Part shown: piece by piece, positions 1-7,147 of the stretch
Layout of the letters: each line of letters starts with the position of its first letter
Numbering within the stretch: position 1 is the first letter of the stretch
From: an uncultured Dokdonella sp.
Lineage (GTDB): Bacteria; Pseudomonadota; Gammaproteobacteria; Xanthomonadales; Rhodanobacteraceae
Assembly (NCBI GenBank): GCA_934526015.1
Contig: CAKSZY010000037.1
Span: 1 to 16,242, forward strand
Reading direction: 5' to 3'
DNA: 16,242 nucleotides
Translations under genes and position numbers: made by a program
Notes under the pieces: model-generated
What the model was told of the DNA's origin: nothing
The model's database searches: none
The model's input: only the letters and a program-made list of their open reading frames with translations

Positions 1-11
1 ACCTCCCACGG

Positions 12-175
12 CCCCTCATCCGGTGCTGCCGCACCACCTTCTCCCCGCTGCGCGGGGCGAAGGGACAGGCATGCGCTTTCTCGAGATTGCAACTTCGCAT
101 TCTCGCAATAACGCTTGCTGTCCCTTCTCCCCGTTGCGACGGGGAGAAGGTGCGGCGGCAGCCGCGGATGAGGGG
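12..175. repeat. Two-armed inverted repeat upstream of the DUF4159 gene
   Basis: The arms at 12-67 and 119-175 are imperfect reverse complements about 56 bases long. Both begin or end with cccctcatccg / cggatgagggg, carry a central ccttctcccc block, and meet a 51-base loop at gaagggaca / tgtcccttc. Each arm is itself partly palindromic: ctccccgctgcgcgggg in the left arm and ctccccgttgcgacgggga in the right. This is the style of dispersed intergenic palindromes common in xanthomonad-type genomes (general knowledge). It lies just before the first gene and could act as a terminator for an upstream gene outside the window or as an mRNA-stabilising structure. A reading frame runs through it from position 23, but that is read as chance in GC-rich DNA. 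Confidence 0.8.
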
Positions 176-226
176 CGCTTTCGGGCTTGCGGCGGCCGTG
201 TGCCGCGAGGCGGGGTGGCCGTGCCG

Positions 227-937
227 ATGACCCGGGCCGGCTTCCTGCGCCTGCTCGCGGCGGCCGCGATCGCCCCGTTGTTGCCGCGCAGCGTGCGCGC
301 GCAATCGGCGACGGAAACCACGGCCCACGATTTCCGCTTCACCCGCCTCATGTACGAATCCGGCGACTGGGATGTCGACCAGCGCATGCCGTCGAACCTG
401 CTCGATGCGCTCGTGCAGTACACCACCCTGCGCGTCGATCCGCGCGAACACGTCATCCCGCTGGCCGACCCGCGCATGCTGGCGGCGCCGTTCTGCTATC
501 TCGCCGGGCACAAGCTGGTCGAGTTCAACCCCGACGAACGCCGCAACTTCGAGACCTACGTGCGCAACGGCGGCTTCGTCTTCGTCGACGACTGCAACCA
601 CGACATCGACGGCCTGTTCGCGCGCTCGTTCGAAGCCGAGATGGCACGCATCTTCGGCCGCGACGCCCTCGCCAAGCTGGCGAACGACCATCCGCTCTAC
701 CGCAGCTTCTTCCGCTTCGACGGCCCGCCCGCCACCGGCTTCGAACTCAACGGCTGGGGCGACGACCTCGTCCACGACTACCTCAAGGGCATCGAGATCG
801 ACGGCCGCCTCGGCGTCCTCTACAGCAACAAGGACTACGGCTGCGAGTGGGACTACGACTGGCGCAACAAGCGCTTCCTCGCCGAGGACAACACGAAGTT
901 CGCGGTCAACATCGTGATGTATGCGTTGGCGTCGTGA
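227..937 (+). CDS. DUF4159 domain-containing exported protein
   Basis: A 236-residue protein with an N-terminal signal-like segment (hydrophobic core about residues 5-20, possible cleavage after SVRA at 22-25), so it probably acts in the periplasm. The start region TRAGFLRLL resembles a Tat motif but has only one arginine. The mature part (FRFTRLMYESGDWDVDQ, GGFVFVDDCNH, YGCEWDYDWRNKRFLAEDNTKF) has the look of DUF4159 proteins, which have a glutamine-amidotransferase-like fold without known activity and commonly accompany MoxR/DUF58/BatA genes. The frame stays open back to position 23, but that extension crosses the inverted repeat. ATG 227 (or GTG 221) gives the signal peptide at the correct end. 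The stop lies next to the left edge of the large palindromic element, so the native C-terminus may have been altered (see the remnant at 1797-1892). Confidence 0.85.
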   Translation: MTRAGFLRLLAAAAIAPLLPRSVRAQSATETTAHDFRFTRLMYESGDWDVDQRMPSNLLDALVQYTTLRVDPREHVIPLADPRMLAAPFCYLAGHKLVEFNPDERRNFETYVRNGGFVFVDDCNHDIDGLFARSFEAEMARIFGRDALAKLANDHPLYRSFFRFDGPPATGFELNGWGDDLVHDYLKGIEIDGRLGVLYSNKDYGCEWDYDWRNKRFLAEDNTKFAVNIVMYALAS

Positions 938-1105
938 GGGGCGGCACCCAGCTCCTTTGCCTAGTCTCTTCGCATTCTCTTGGGTGTGTCGAACCCCGGT
1001 TCCGCTCGCCTCGGCGATTCTCATCGTTGTCATCCCCGCGGATGCAGGCAACCCGCCCCTGGCTTTGGTTCTTCGCTCTCTCTTGGGTGGGTTGAACCAC
1101 GGGTT

Positions 1106-1128
1106 CCGCTCGCCTCGGCGGCGAGCGG
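1106..1128. repeat. Hairpin 1, left arm of the composite element
   Basis: ccgctcgcc at 1106-1114 pairs perfectly with ggcgagcgg at 1120-1128 around a 5-base loop. The same stem recurs in the right arm at 1720-1742 with the loop reversed and complemented. Confidence 0.75.
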
Positions 1129-1162
1129 GTCACTTTCTCTTGCTTGCCCAAGAGAAAGTAAC
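1129..1162. repeat. Hairpin 2, left arm of the composite element
   Basis: gtcactttctcttg (1129-1142) pairs with caagagaaagtaac (1149-1162) around the loop cttgcc, 13 of 14 pairs. The right-arm counterpart at 1685-1720 has a different stem sequence but keeps pairing. Confidence 0.75.
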
Positions 1163-1190
1163 CAAAGAGAAGGGCACCCCGGCAGTCGCG

Positions 1191-1213
1191 CCGGACGGAC
1201 TGCGTCCGCCCGG
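1191..1213. repeat. Hairpin 3, left arm of the composite element
   Basis: ccggacggac and gtccgcccgg flank a tgc loop, with 9 of 10 pairs and one A-C mismatch. The corresponding right-arm hairpin (1635-1657) has the same length and loop size but different paired bases. Confidence 0.7.
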
Positions 1214-1333
1214 TCCCCTGCGGTGCTCGCCAGCCACCGGCCGGCGAACAACTCGGCCATCCATGGCCTCAAACAGTTCGCCTTTCCCCGGTGTCTGACT
1301 GCGCTCCTCGGCGCGACTGAGGGGGGAACGTCA

Positions 1334-1366
1334 AGAGCAGAGCCAGAGCAGAGCCAGAGCAGGGCA
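1334..1366. repeat. 11-base tandem repeat in the element core
   Basis: agagcagagcc occurs twice in tandem (1334-1344, 1345-1355), followed by an imperfect third copy (1356-1366). Its content resembles the complement of the CTCTGG hexamers in the array that follows, so it may be the decayed opposite side of the core. Confidence 0.75.
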
Positions 1367-1387
1367 AAAGCAGAGCAAACGCACATG

Positions 1388-1513
<126 letters not shown>

Positions 1514-1634
1514 ACCCACCCACCCCTGCAGGAGCGCCGAGGAGCGGAGCCGACCAGCGGGGAAAGGCGAACTGTCTGAGGCCATGGATGGCCGAGTTGT
1601 TCGCCGGCCGCTGGGCGGCGAGCACCGCAGGGAA

Positions 1635-1657
1635 CCGATCGGGCGCAGCCCGATCGG
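1635..1657. repeat. Hairpin 3, right arm of the composite element
   Basis: ccgatcgggc (1635-1644) and gcccgatcgg (1648-1657) form a perfect 10-base stem with a 3-base loop. It is the inverted counterpart of 1191-1213. Confidence 0.8.
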
Positions 1658-1684
1658 CGCGGATGCCGGGGTCGTCTTTCCTTT

Positions 1685-1720
1685 GGTTACTTTCCTTTGA
1701 CGAGACAAAGGAAAGTAACC
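1685..1720. repeat. Hairpin 2, right arm of the composite element
   Basis: ggttactttcctttg (1685-1699) and caaaggaaagtaacc (1706-1720) form a perfect 15-base stem with a 6-base loop (acgaga). It is the counterpart of 1129-1162 and the strongest single hairpin in the element. Confidence 0.85.
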
Positions 1721-1742
1721 CGCTCGCCGCCGAGGCGAGCGG
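1720..1742. repeat. Hairpin 1, right arm of the composite element
   Basis: ccgctcgcc (1720-1728) and ggcgagcgg (1734-1742) form a perfect 9-base stem, the inverted counterpart of 1106-1128. Confidence 0.75.
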
Positions 1743-1796
1743 AATCGAGGTTCGACACACCCAAGAGAAAGCGAAGAGCCAAGGCAAAGGAGCTGG

Positions 1797-1892
1797 ATGC
1801 CGGCCTCCCTCCACCACCCCAACAATGACGATGTGCAGGTGCGCACCACCTCCCGGCAGGTGAAGATGGCGGTGGTTCCGCTGGACAAATGA
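1797..1892 (+). pseudogene. 3' remnant of an operon gene, or a 31-codon leader
   Basis: A short frame opens with ATG at 1797, at the edge of the palindromic element, and ends with TGA at 1890-1892. Its last residues read VRTTSRQVKMAVVPLDK, which look like ordinary protein rather than repeat-derived low complexity. The stop overlaps the moxR start as ATGA, the same 4-base overlap used at three later junctions of this operon. That argues this is the genuine end of the gene that preceded moxR. Since only the palindrome lies between it and the DUF4159 gene, it may be the detached C-terminus of that gene, or all that is left of another gene. Whether it is translated from ATG 1797 is unknown. Confidence 0.45.
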
Positions 1893-2890
1893 CGACAGGC
1901 GAAGCGATGGACGAACACGACATCCAGGCGCGCGTGGCGCGGCTGGCGGACCTGCGCGAGGCGATCGGGCGGGTGATCGTCGGTCAGGACGAGGTGGTCG
2001 AGCAGATGCTGATCGGCCTCCTGGCCGGTGGCCACTGCCTGCTCGAAGGCGTGCCGGGACTCGGCAAGACCCTGCTCGTGCGCTCGCTCGGCGAGGCGCT
2101 CGCCTTGCCGTTCCGGCGCATCCAGTTCACTCCGGACCTGATGCCGAGCGACATCCTCGGCACCGAGATCCTCGAGGAGGACCACGGCACCGGCAAGCGC
2201 CATTTCCAGTTCCAGAAAGGGCCGGTGTTCACCAGCCTGCTGCTCGCCGACGAACTCAACCGCACGCCGCCGAAGACCCAGGCGGCCCTGCTCGAGGCGA
2301 TGCAGGAACACACGGTCAGCTACGCCGGCACGACCCATGCGCTGCCGCAGCCGTTCTTCGTGCTGGCGACGCAGAACCCGCTCGAACAGGCCGGCACCTA
2401 TCCCTTGCCGGAAGCCCAGCTCGACCGCTTCCTGCTGCACATCCGCGTCGGCTATCCCGACGAGGCCGAGGAGCGCGCGATTCTTGCCCGCACGACCGGA
2501 GCGGCCGGCGCGCGCATCGAGCCGGTCATGGACGGCGCCGAAGTCGTCGCCCTGCAGCAGCTCGTGCGCGAGGTGCATGTCGGCGACGACCTGATGACCT
2601 GGATCGCCCGCCTCGTGCGCGCCTCGCGACCGGCCGACGACGGCATCGCCGAGGTGCGCGAGTGGGTGCGCTGGGGTGCCGGGCCGCGTGCGGGCCAGTC
2701 GCTCGTGCTCGCCGCCAAGGCGCGCGCGTTGCTGCATGGTCGCCTTGCGGCGACCCGCGAGGACGTGCGCGCACTCGCCCCGGCCGTGCTGCGCCATCGC
2801 CTGCTGCTTTCGTTCGCCGCCGAGGCGGCGCGCCGCAGCGCCGACGACGTCGTCGAGGTGCTGTTGCGTGCGGTCGCCTATCCGGCCTGA
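1889..2890 (+). CDS. MoxR-family AAA+ ATPase
   Basis: A 333-residue cytoplasmic ATPase of usual length for MoxR. Visible motifs are Walker A GVPGLGKT (54-61), RIQFTPDLMPSDILG (77-91), Walker B LLLADELNR (117-125), sensor 1 LATQNP (159-164) and PEAQLDRF (174-181), in the order typical of the AAA_3 family. MoxR proteins are thought to act as chaperone-like ATPases that mature or remodel partners carrying von Willebrand A domains, and such a partner (DUF58) is encoded next. ATG 1889 overlaps the preceding TGA. A second in-frame ATG at 1907 is possible. The large palindrome just upstream separates it from the first gene and could affect its expression. Confidence 0.95.
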   Translation: MTTGEAMDEHDIQARVARLADLREAIGRVIVGQDEVVEQMLIGLLAGGHCLLEGVPGLGKTLLVRSLGEALALPFRRIQFTPDLMPSDILGTEILEEDHGTGKRHFQFQKGPVFTSLLLADELNRTPPKTQAALLEAMQEHTVSYAGTTHALPQPFFVLATQNPLEQAGTYPLPEAQLDRFLLHIRVGYPDEAEERAILARTTGAAGARIEPVMDGAEVVALQQLVREVHVGDDLMTWIARLVRASRPADDGIAEVREWVRWGAGPRAGQSLVLAAKARALLHGRLAATREDVRALAPAVLRHRLLLSFAAEAARRSADDVVEVLLRAVAYPA

Positions 2891-2967
2891 GTGGCACGGA
2901 GCCGCCGCATGAATGCCGACCGCCCGATGCAGGGGCTCCGCGCGCGGCACGCCGATCGGCGGCATCC

Positions 2968-3873
2968 GTGACGGGCGCGCCGCGGCCGATTCCCGCTGCC
3001 CTTCGCGCGCAGTTGCGCGAGCTGCGCCTGGTCGCGCGCACGGCCGCCGCCGCCGGCGGCATCGGCCAGCACGTCAGTCGCAACCGGGGCGCCGGCCTCG
3101 AGTTCGCCCAGTACCGCGGTTACGAGCCAGGCGACGAACCGCGCCGCATCGACTGGAAGCTCTATGCGCGTTCGGATCGCTGGTTCGTGCGCGAATCGGA
3201 GCGCGACAGTCCGCTTTGCGTGTGGCTTGCCGTGGATGCCAGTGCCTCGATGGCGCAGGCCGATACGGCGCGGCGCGACTGGAGCAAGCTCGACGCCGCT
3301 CGCCTGCTGGCCGCCTGCGTGATGGAACTGGCCCTGCGCCAGGGCGACCGCTTCGGCCTCGTCGTGCTGTCGGCGCAGAACCCGGTGTTCGTTGCGGCTG
3401 CCGGCGGTGCGCGCCAGCACGATCGCTGCCGGTTCGAACTGGAACGCGTCCAGGCGGCCGGCGCATGGCCCGACGCGGCCCTGCTGCAGCCGATGTGGGA
3501 GCGCGTGCACGCCGGCGATCTGGTGCTGCTGTTGTCGGACTTCTTCGACGAGGCGGCCGTCGAACTCGCCGGGCGCCTGGCCGTGGCCGGTCGCGACGTG
3601 CTGACGATCCAGCTGATCGGTGCCGACGAACGCGACTTCCCGTTCCGCGGCGCACGGCGTTTCCGCGATCCGGAGAGCGGCCTTGAGAAGCGTGCGGACG
3701 CCGCCGCCGTGCGCGAGGACTTCATCGCCCGCTTCGCCGCAGCCCGCGCGGCGCTGGCCGCCGGTTTCGCCGCCGCCGGCATCCGCCATGCCGAACACGT
3801 GCTCGACGAACCGCCGGAGCGCGTGCTGCGCCGGCTGTTCGCCGTGCAGGCCGCGCAGCGGGAGGGCGCATGA
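2968..3873 (+). CDS. DUF58 (von Willebrand A-like) protein
   Basis: A 301-residue protein. The block GAGLEFAQYRGYEPGDEPRR followed by IDWKLYARSD (41-70) is the DUF58 signature. DASAS at 90-94 matches the metal-ion-dependent adhesion site DxSxS of a vWA fold. No signal peptide or membrane segment is seen, so it is probably cytoplasmic and the likely partner of the MoxR ATPase. The start chosen is GTG 2968, which puts the conserved region at the usual distance from the N-terminus. It overlaps, as GTGA, the stop of a 20-codon frame at 2909-2971, which may couple translation across the 77-base gap after moxR. The frame stays open upstream inside moxR, but no conserved sequence supports an earlier start. 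The gene ends in an ATGA overlap with the next gene. Confidence 0.9.
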   Translation: MTGAPRPIPAALRAQLRELRLVARTAAAAGGIGQHVSRNRGAGLEFAQYRGYEPGDEPRRIDWKLYARSDRWFVRESERDSPLCVWLAVDASASMAQADTARRDWSKLDAARLLAACVMELALRQGDRFGLVVLSAQNPVFVAAAGGARQHDRCRFELERVQAAGAWPDAALLQPMWERVHAGDLVLLLSDFFDEAAVELAGRLAVAGRDVLTIQLIGADERDFPFRGARRFRDPESGLEKRADAAAVREDFIARFAAARAALAAGFAAAGIRHAEHVLDEPPERVLRRLFAVQAAQREGA

Positions 3874-5015
3874 GCCTGTTGCTGCCGCTCGGCCTGGCCG
3901 CGCTGGCGGCGCTGGTGGTGCCGATCCTCATCCACCTGATCCGGCGGCCGACCCGGGACGTCATCGACTTTCCCGCCCTGCGCTGGCTCGGCGAACGCGC
4001 GCGGCCGCAGCGCCGGCTGCGTTTCGACGATCCCTGGCTGCTGCTCGTGCGCCTCGTCCTGCTGGTGGCGCTGGCCTTGTTGCTGGCGCAGCCGCTGCTC
4101 GAGCGCGGTCCGCAGGGCGACGGTCCGCTGGTCGCCGTCGTGCCGGGCATCGAGCCGGCGGCGGTGTCGGCAAGCGTGGACGCCGGCATCGTCGAGCGCC
4201 GCTGGCTGGCCGCGGGTTTCCCCGCACTCGGGCAGGCGCCGCCGGTCCGCGCCGATGGCATCGCCAGCCTCGTGCGCGAACTCGATGCGCAACTCGCGCC
4301 GCAGCGTGCGTTGATCCTGGTCGTGCCGGCAACCCTCGACGGACTCGATGCCGAGCGCCTGCGCCTGCAGCGTCCGGTCGACTGGCGGATCGTGGCGGAC
4401 GCGGCGACCGCCGTGCCGACGACGTCGGCTGCGGATGCAGCGCGCGAACTGGTCGTTGCCGGCGCGCAAGCGGACGATCCCGCGCTCGTCTGGCTGCGCG
4501 CCGCCGTGGCGGCATGGAACCACGCCGCCGCCGGCAGCGCGCGCCTCGTCGTGCAGGGCGAACCGGTCGCGCCGGCCGCCGGCGCCTGGCTGGTCTGGCG
4601 CGGCGAGGCCCTGCCGGCGCCGCTGCTGGACTGGGTGGAGCAGGGCGGTCGCGTCCTGCTGCAGGCCGACGATGAGGCAAAGGCCGGCCGCATCGTCGCC
4701 CGCGATGCGGATGGATCGGCGCTCGCGCGCCTGCGCGCTCACGGCCAGGGCCGCATCGTCGGCCTGCTGCGACCGTGGTCCGCAGAAGCCTGGCCGGGTC
4801 TGCTCGAAGCGGACTTCCCGCGCGTCCTGCACGGGCTGTTCGCCGATGCCGCAGCGCCGCCGATGCGCGCGCCGGCGATGGCGGTCATGCCGCGCACCGG
4901 CGCGCCGCCGTCGACGCCGCCGCCGTTCCCGCTCGAGCGCTGGCTGGCGGTGGTCGTCGCCGCGTTGTTCCTCGTCGAACGCGCACTGGCTGCGCGCGGG
5001 CGCAGGCCGGCATGA
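3870..5015 (+). CDS. BatA-like N-terminal domain membrane protein
   Basis: A 381-residue protein. Residues 1-78 match the aerotolerance-regulator (BatA) N-terminal domain: membrane segment 1 (about 3-23), the IHLIRRPTRDVIDFPALRWL block, and membrane segment 2 (about 57-77) ending in AQPLL. A long Ala-rich soluble region follows, probably periplasmic, and a third membrane segment near the C-terminus (AVVVAALFLVERAL). Bat proteins are membrane partners in MoxR/DUF58 operons. Their exact role is unsettled, with aerotolerance or envelope integrity most often proposed. Start ATG 3870 overlaps the DUF58 stop by 4 bases, and its own stop overlaps the following start the same way. No complete vWA metal site is seen. 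Confidence 0.85.
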   Translation: MSLLLPLGLAALAALVVPILIHLIRRPTRDVIDFPALRWLGERARPQRRLRFDDPWLLLVRLVLLVALALLLAQPLLERGPQGDGPLVAVVPGIEPAAVSASVDAGIVERRWLAAGFPALGQAPPVRADGIASLVRELDAQLAPQRALILVVPATLDGLDAERLRLQRPVDWRIVADAATAVPTTSAADAARELVVAGAQADDPALVWLRAAVAAWNHAAAGSARLVVQGEPVAPAAGAWLVWRGEALPAPLLDWVEQGGRVLLQADDEAKAGRIVARDADGSALARLRAHGQGRIVGLLRPWSAEAWPGLLEADFPRVLHGLFADAAAPPMRAPAMAVMPRTGAPPSTPPPFPLERWLAVVVAALFLVERALAARGRRPA

Positions 5016-7147
5016 GCGCGTCGCGCCTCGACCTTCTCCTGCGCACGATGCGGCGACGGCGCGTGGCGATCGTCGGCGCGTTCGCCGTGCCCCTCGGGCT
5101 GGCGCTGGCCGTGGCCGCGCTGCGACTCGCCGGGCCGGCGGCCGCCTGCACGATTGCCGTGGCCGCACTCGCCATCGCCCTCGTCGCGGCGTGGCGTGCG
5201 GCTCGCGCGGTCAGCCTCGTCGAAGTCGTGCGCGGTCTCGATGCGCAACGGCCGGCCTTCGAGGACAGCGCCGAACTGCTGCTGCGCGCGCCGTCGGACG
5301 TGTCGCCGTTGCAGCGCCTGCAGCAGGCCCGCCTGCGCGAACGCCTCGCCGTCGCCGTGCTGCCGGATCTGCGCCGACGCTGGCCGTGGCGGGCCTTGCT
5401 CGCGAGCGGACTGCTGGCCGCGGGGATCGCGGTCACCGCCTGGCGGTGGCCATCGCCGCAAGCGCCGGCGGTGACGGCCGTGCCGGTCGTCGCGGCGACC
5501 GACCCGGTGCGCGCGACCGCGCTGACTTCGGTGCTGCTGGCGATCGAGGCGCCGGCCTACACCGGCCTCGCCGCGCGTCGCGAGTCGAGCCTCGATGCCG
5601 AAGCGCCGGAAGGTTCGCGGTTGCGCTGGAGCCTGGCGATCGAGCCGGTGCCCGACGCGGTGGAGCTCGTCTTCCACGACGGCACGCGGCTCGGGCTGCA
5701 GGGCGACGGCGAACGCTGGAGCGGCGAGCACCGCCTCGTCACCTCGATGCTCTACCGCATCGAAGTCGTCGGCGTGCCGGCGCTGCAGGACGCGGGCCTG
5801 CACCGCCTCGACGCACAGCGCGACCGTGCGCCGGAGCTGCGCGTGATCGAACCCGCGCAGACGCTGACCGTGCTGGAAAGCAGCCGGCCGGCATGGAACC
5901 TCGCCTTCGAGGCCAGCGACGACCACGGCATCGCCGGCGCGCAGCTTTCCGTGACCCTCGCCCAGGGCAGCGGCGAACAGGTCACGGTCCGCCAGCACGA
6001 TCTCCGCCTGCGCGCGGAAGCCGGCACGGATGCGCGCCAGCGCCGCTATCGCCATCGCCTCGACCTCGCCGCACTCGGCTTCGCGCGCGGCGACGACGTG
6101 ATCGTGCGCCTCGCGGTCAGCGACACGCGCGAGCCGGAGGCGAACGTCACCCGCAGCGCGAGCTTCATCCTGCGCTGGCCGCCGGAAGTGGCGGCCGAAG
6201 CCGAAGGCATCGACGGCATCGTGCAGAAGGTGCTGCCGGCCTACTTCCGCAGCCAGCGCCAGATCATCATCGACAGCGAGGCGCTGCTGGCGCGGAAGCC
6301 GGCCCTCGAGGCGACGGAGTTCGTGCGCCGCGCCGACGCGATCGGCGTCGACCAGAAGATCCTGCGCCTGCGCTACGGCCAGTTCCTCGGCGAGGAGTTC
6401 GAAAGCGGGGCCGCGCCGGCGTCCGCCGCAGGCGACGACGACGATCATGGCGCGGCCGGCACGGCGTTGCCGGAAGGCCACTCCCCGGACGACGGCCACG
6501 ACCACGCGGATGCCGCGTTCGGCGACGCCGCCAGCCTCGTCGCCGCCTACGGCCACAGCCACGACCACGCCGAAGCGGCGACCCTGCTCGATCCGCAGAC
6601 CCGGCGCATCCTCAAGGCCGCGCTCGACGAGATGTGGCAGGCCGAACTGCATCTGCGCAGCGGCGATCCGCGTGCCGCCCTGCCGTTCGAGAACCGCGCG
6701 CTCGATTACATCAAGCAGGTGCAGCAGGCCTCGCGCATCCATCTCGCCCGGGTCGGCCTCGAGTTGCCGGCCGTCGATGAATCGCGCCGGCTCGGCGGCG
6801 ATCGCAGCGGCGTGTCGGCGCCGCGCGGCCTGCTTTCGCCACGGCAGGCCGACGATGCGGTGGTGGCCGACTTCGCCGCCGCGCTCGCCGATGGCGAAGC
6901 CGGTGATGCCGCCGCGCTGACGGCCTGGCTGCACGCACATGCGGACGAGGTCGACGACGTGCTCGGCGTGTTCGCCGCCCTCGATGGCTGGCAGCGCGAC
7001 CGCGCGTGTACACCCTGCCGCGAACGCCTGCTCGATCGCCTGTGGCCGCTGTTGCCGACGCCGCCGACGGGGGTGCCGGTCCGCGTGTCGCCGGATGCCG
7101 CCGGTGCGGCCTATCTCGATGCGCTGCAGGCGGAGGACGCGCGATGA
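5012..7147 (+). CDS. DUF4175-like multi-domain membrane protein
   Basis: A 711-residue protein with three predicted membrane segments near the N-terminus (about 19-39, 44-61, 126-144) followed by a large, probably periplasmic region. The layout, the ASDDHGIAGAQLSVTL stretch (Ig-like character) and the position after a BatA-like gene fit the DUF4175 family. Two features stand out: a His/Asp-rich segment at 474-520 (GDDDDHG, GHDHAD, GHSHDHAEAA) that looks like a flexible metal-binding loop, and a C-terminal CTPC pair at 666-669. ATG 5012 is chosen because of the 4-base overlap with the preceding stop. The frame is open further upstream but overlaps the previous gene. The family assignment rests on context and general layout rather than a diagnostic motif. 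Confidence 0.8.
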   Translation: MSASRLDLLLRTMRRRRVAIVGAFAVPLGLALAVAALRLAGPAAACTIAVAALAIALVAAWRAARAVSLVEVVRGLDAQRPAFEDSAELLLRAPSDVSPLQRLQQARLRERLAVAVLPDLRRRWPWRALLASGLLAAGIAVTAWRWPSPQAPAVTAVPVVAATDPVRATALTSVLLAIEAPAYTGLAARRESSLDAEAPEGSRLRWSLAIEPVPDAVELVFHDGTRLGLQGDGERWSGEHRLVTSMLYRIEVVGVPALQDAGLHRLDAQRDRAPELRVIEPAQTLTVLESSRPAWNLAFEASDDHGIAGAQLSVTLAQGSGEQVTVRQHDLRLRAEAGTDARQRRYRHRLDLAALGFARGDDVIVRLAVSDTREPEANVTRSASFILRWPPEVAAEAEGIDGIVQKVLPAYFRSQRQIIIDSEALLARKPALEATEFVRRADAIGVDQKILRLRYGQFLGEEFESGAAPASAAGDDDDHGAAGTALPEGHSPDDGHDHADAAFGDAASLVAAYGHSHDHAEAATLLDPQTRRILKAALDEMWQAELHLRSGDPRAALPFENRALDYIKQVQQASRIHLARVGLELPAVDESRRLGGDRSGVSAPRGLLSPRQADDAVVADFAAALADGEAGDAAALTAWLHAHADEVDDVLGVFAALDGWQRDRACTPCRERLLDRLWPLLPTPPTGVPVRVSPDAAGAAYLDALQAEDAR

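Noticed and set aside
23..226. N-terminal extension of the DUF4159 gene from ATG 23
   Set aside because: It runs through an inverted repeat and would bury the signal peptide in the middle of the protein.
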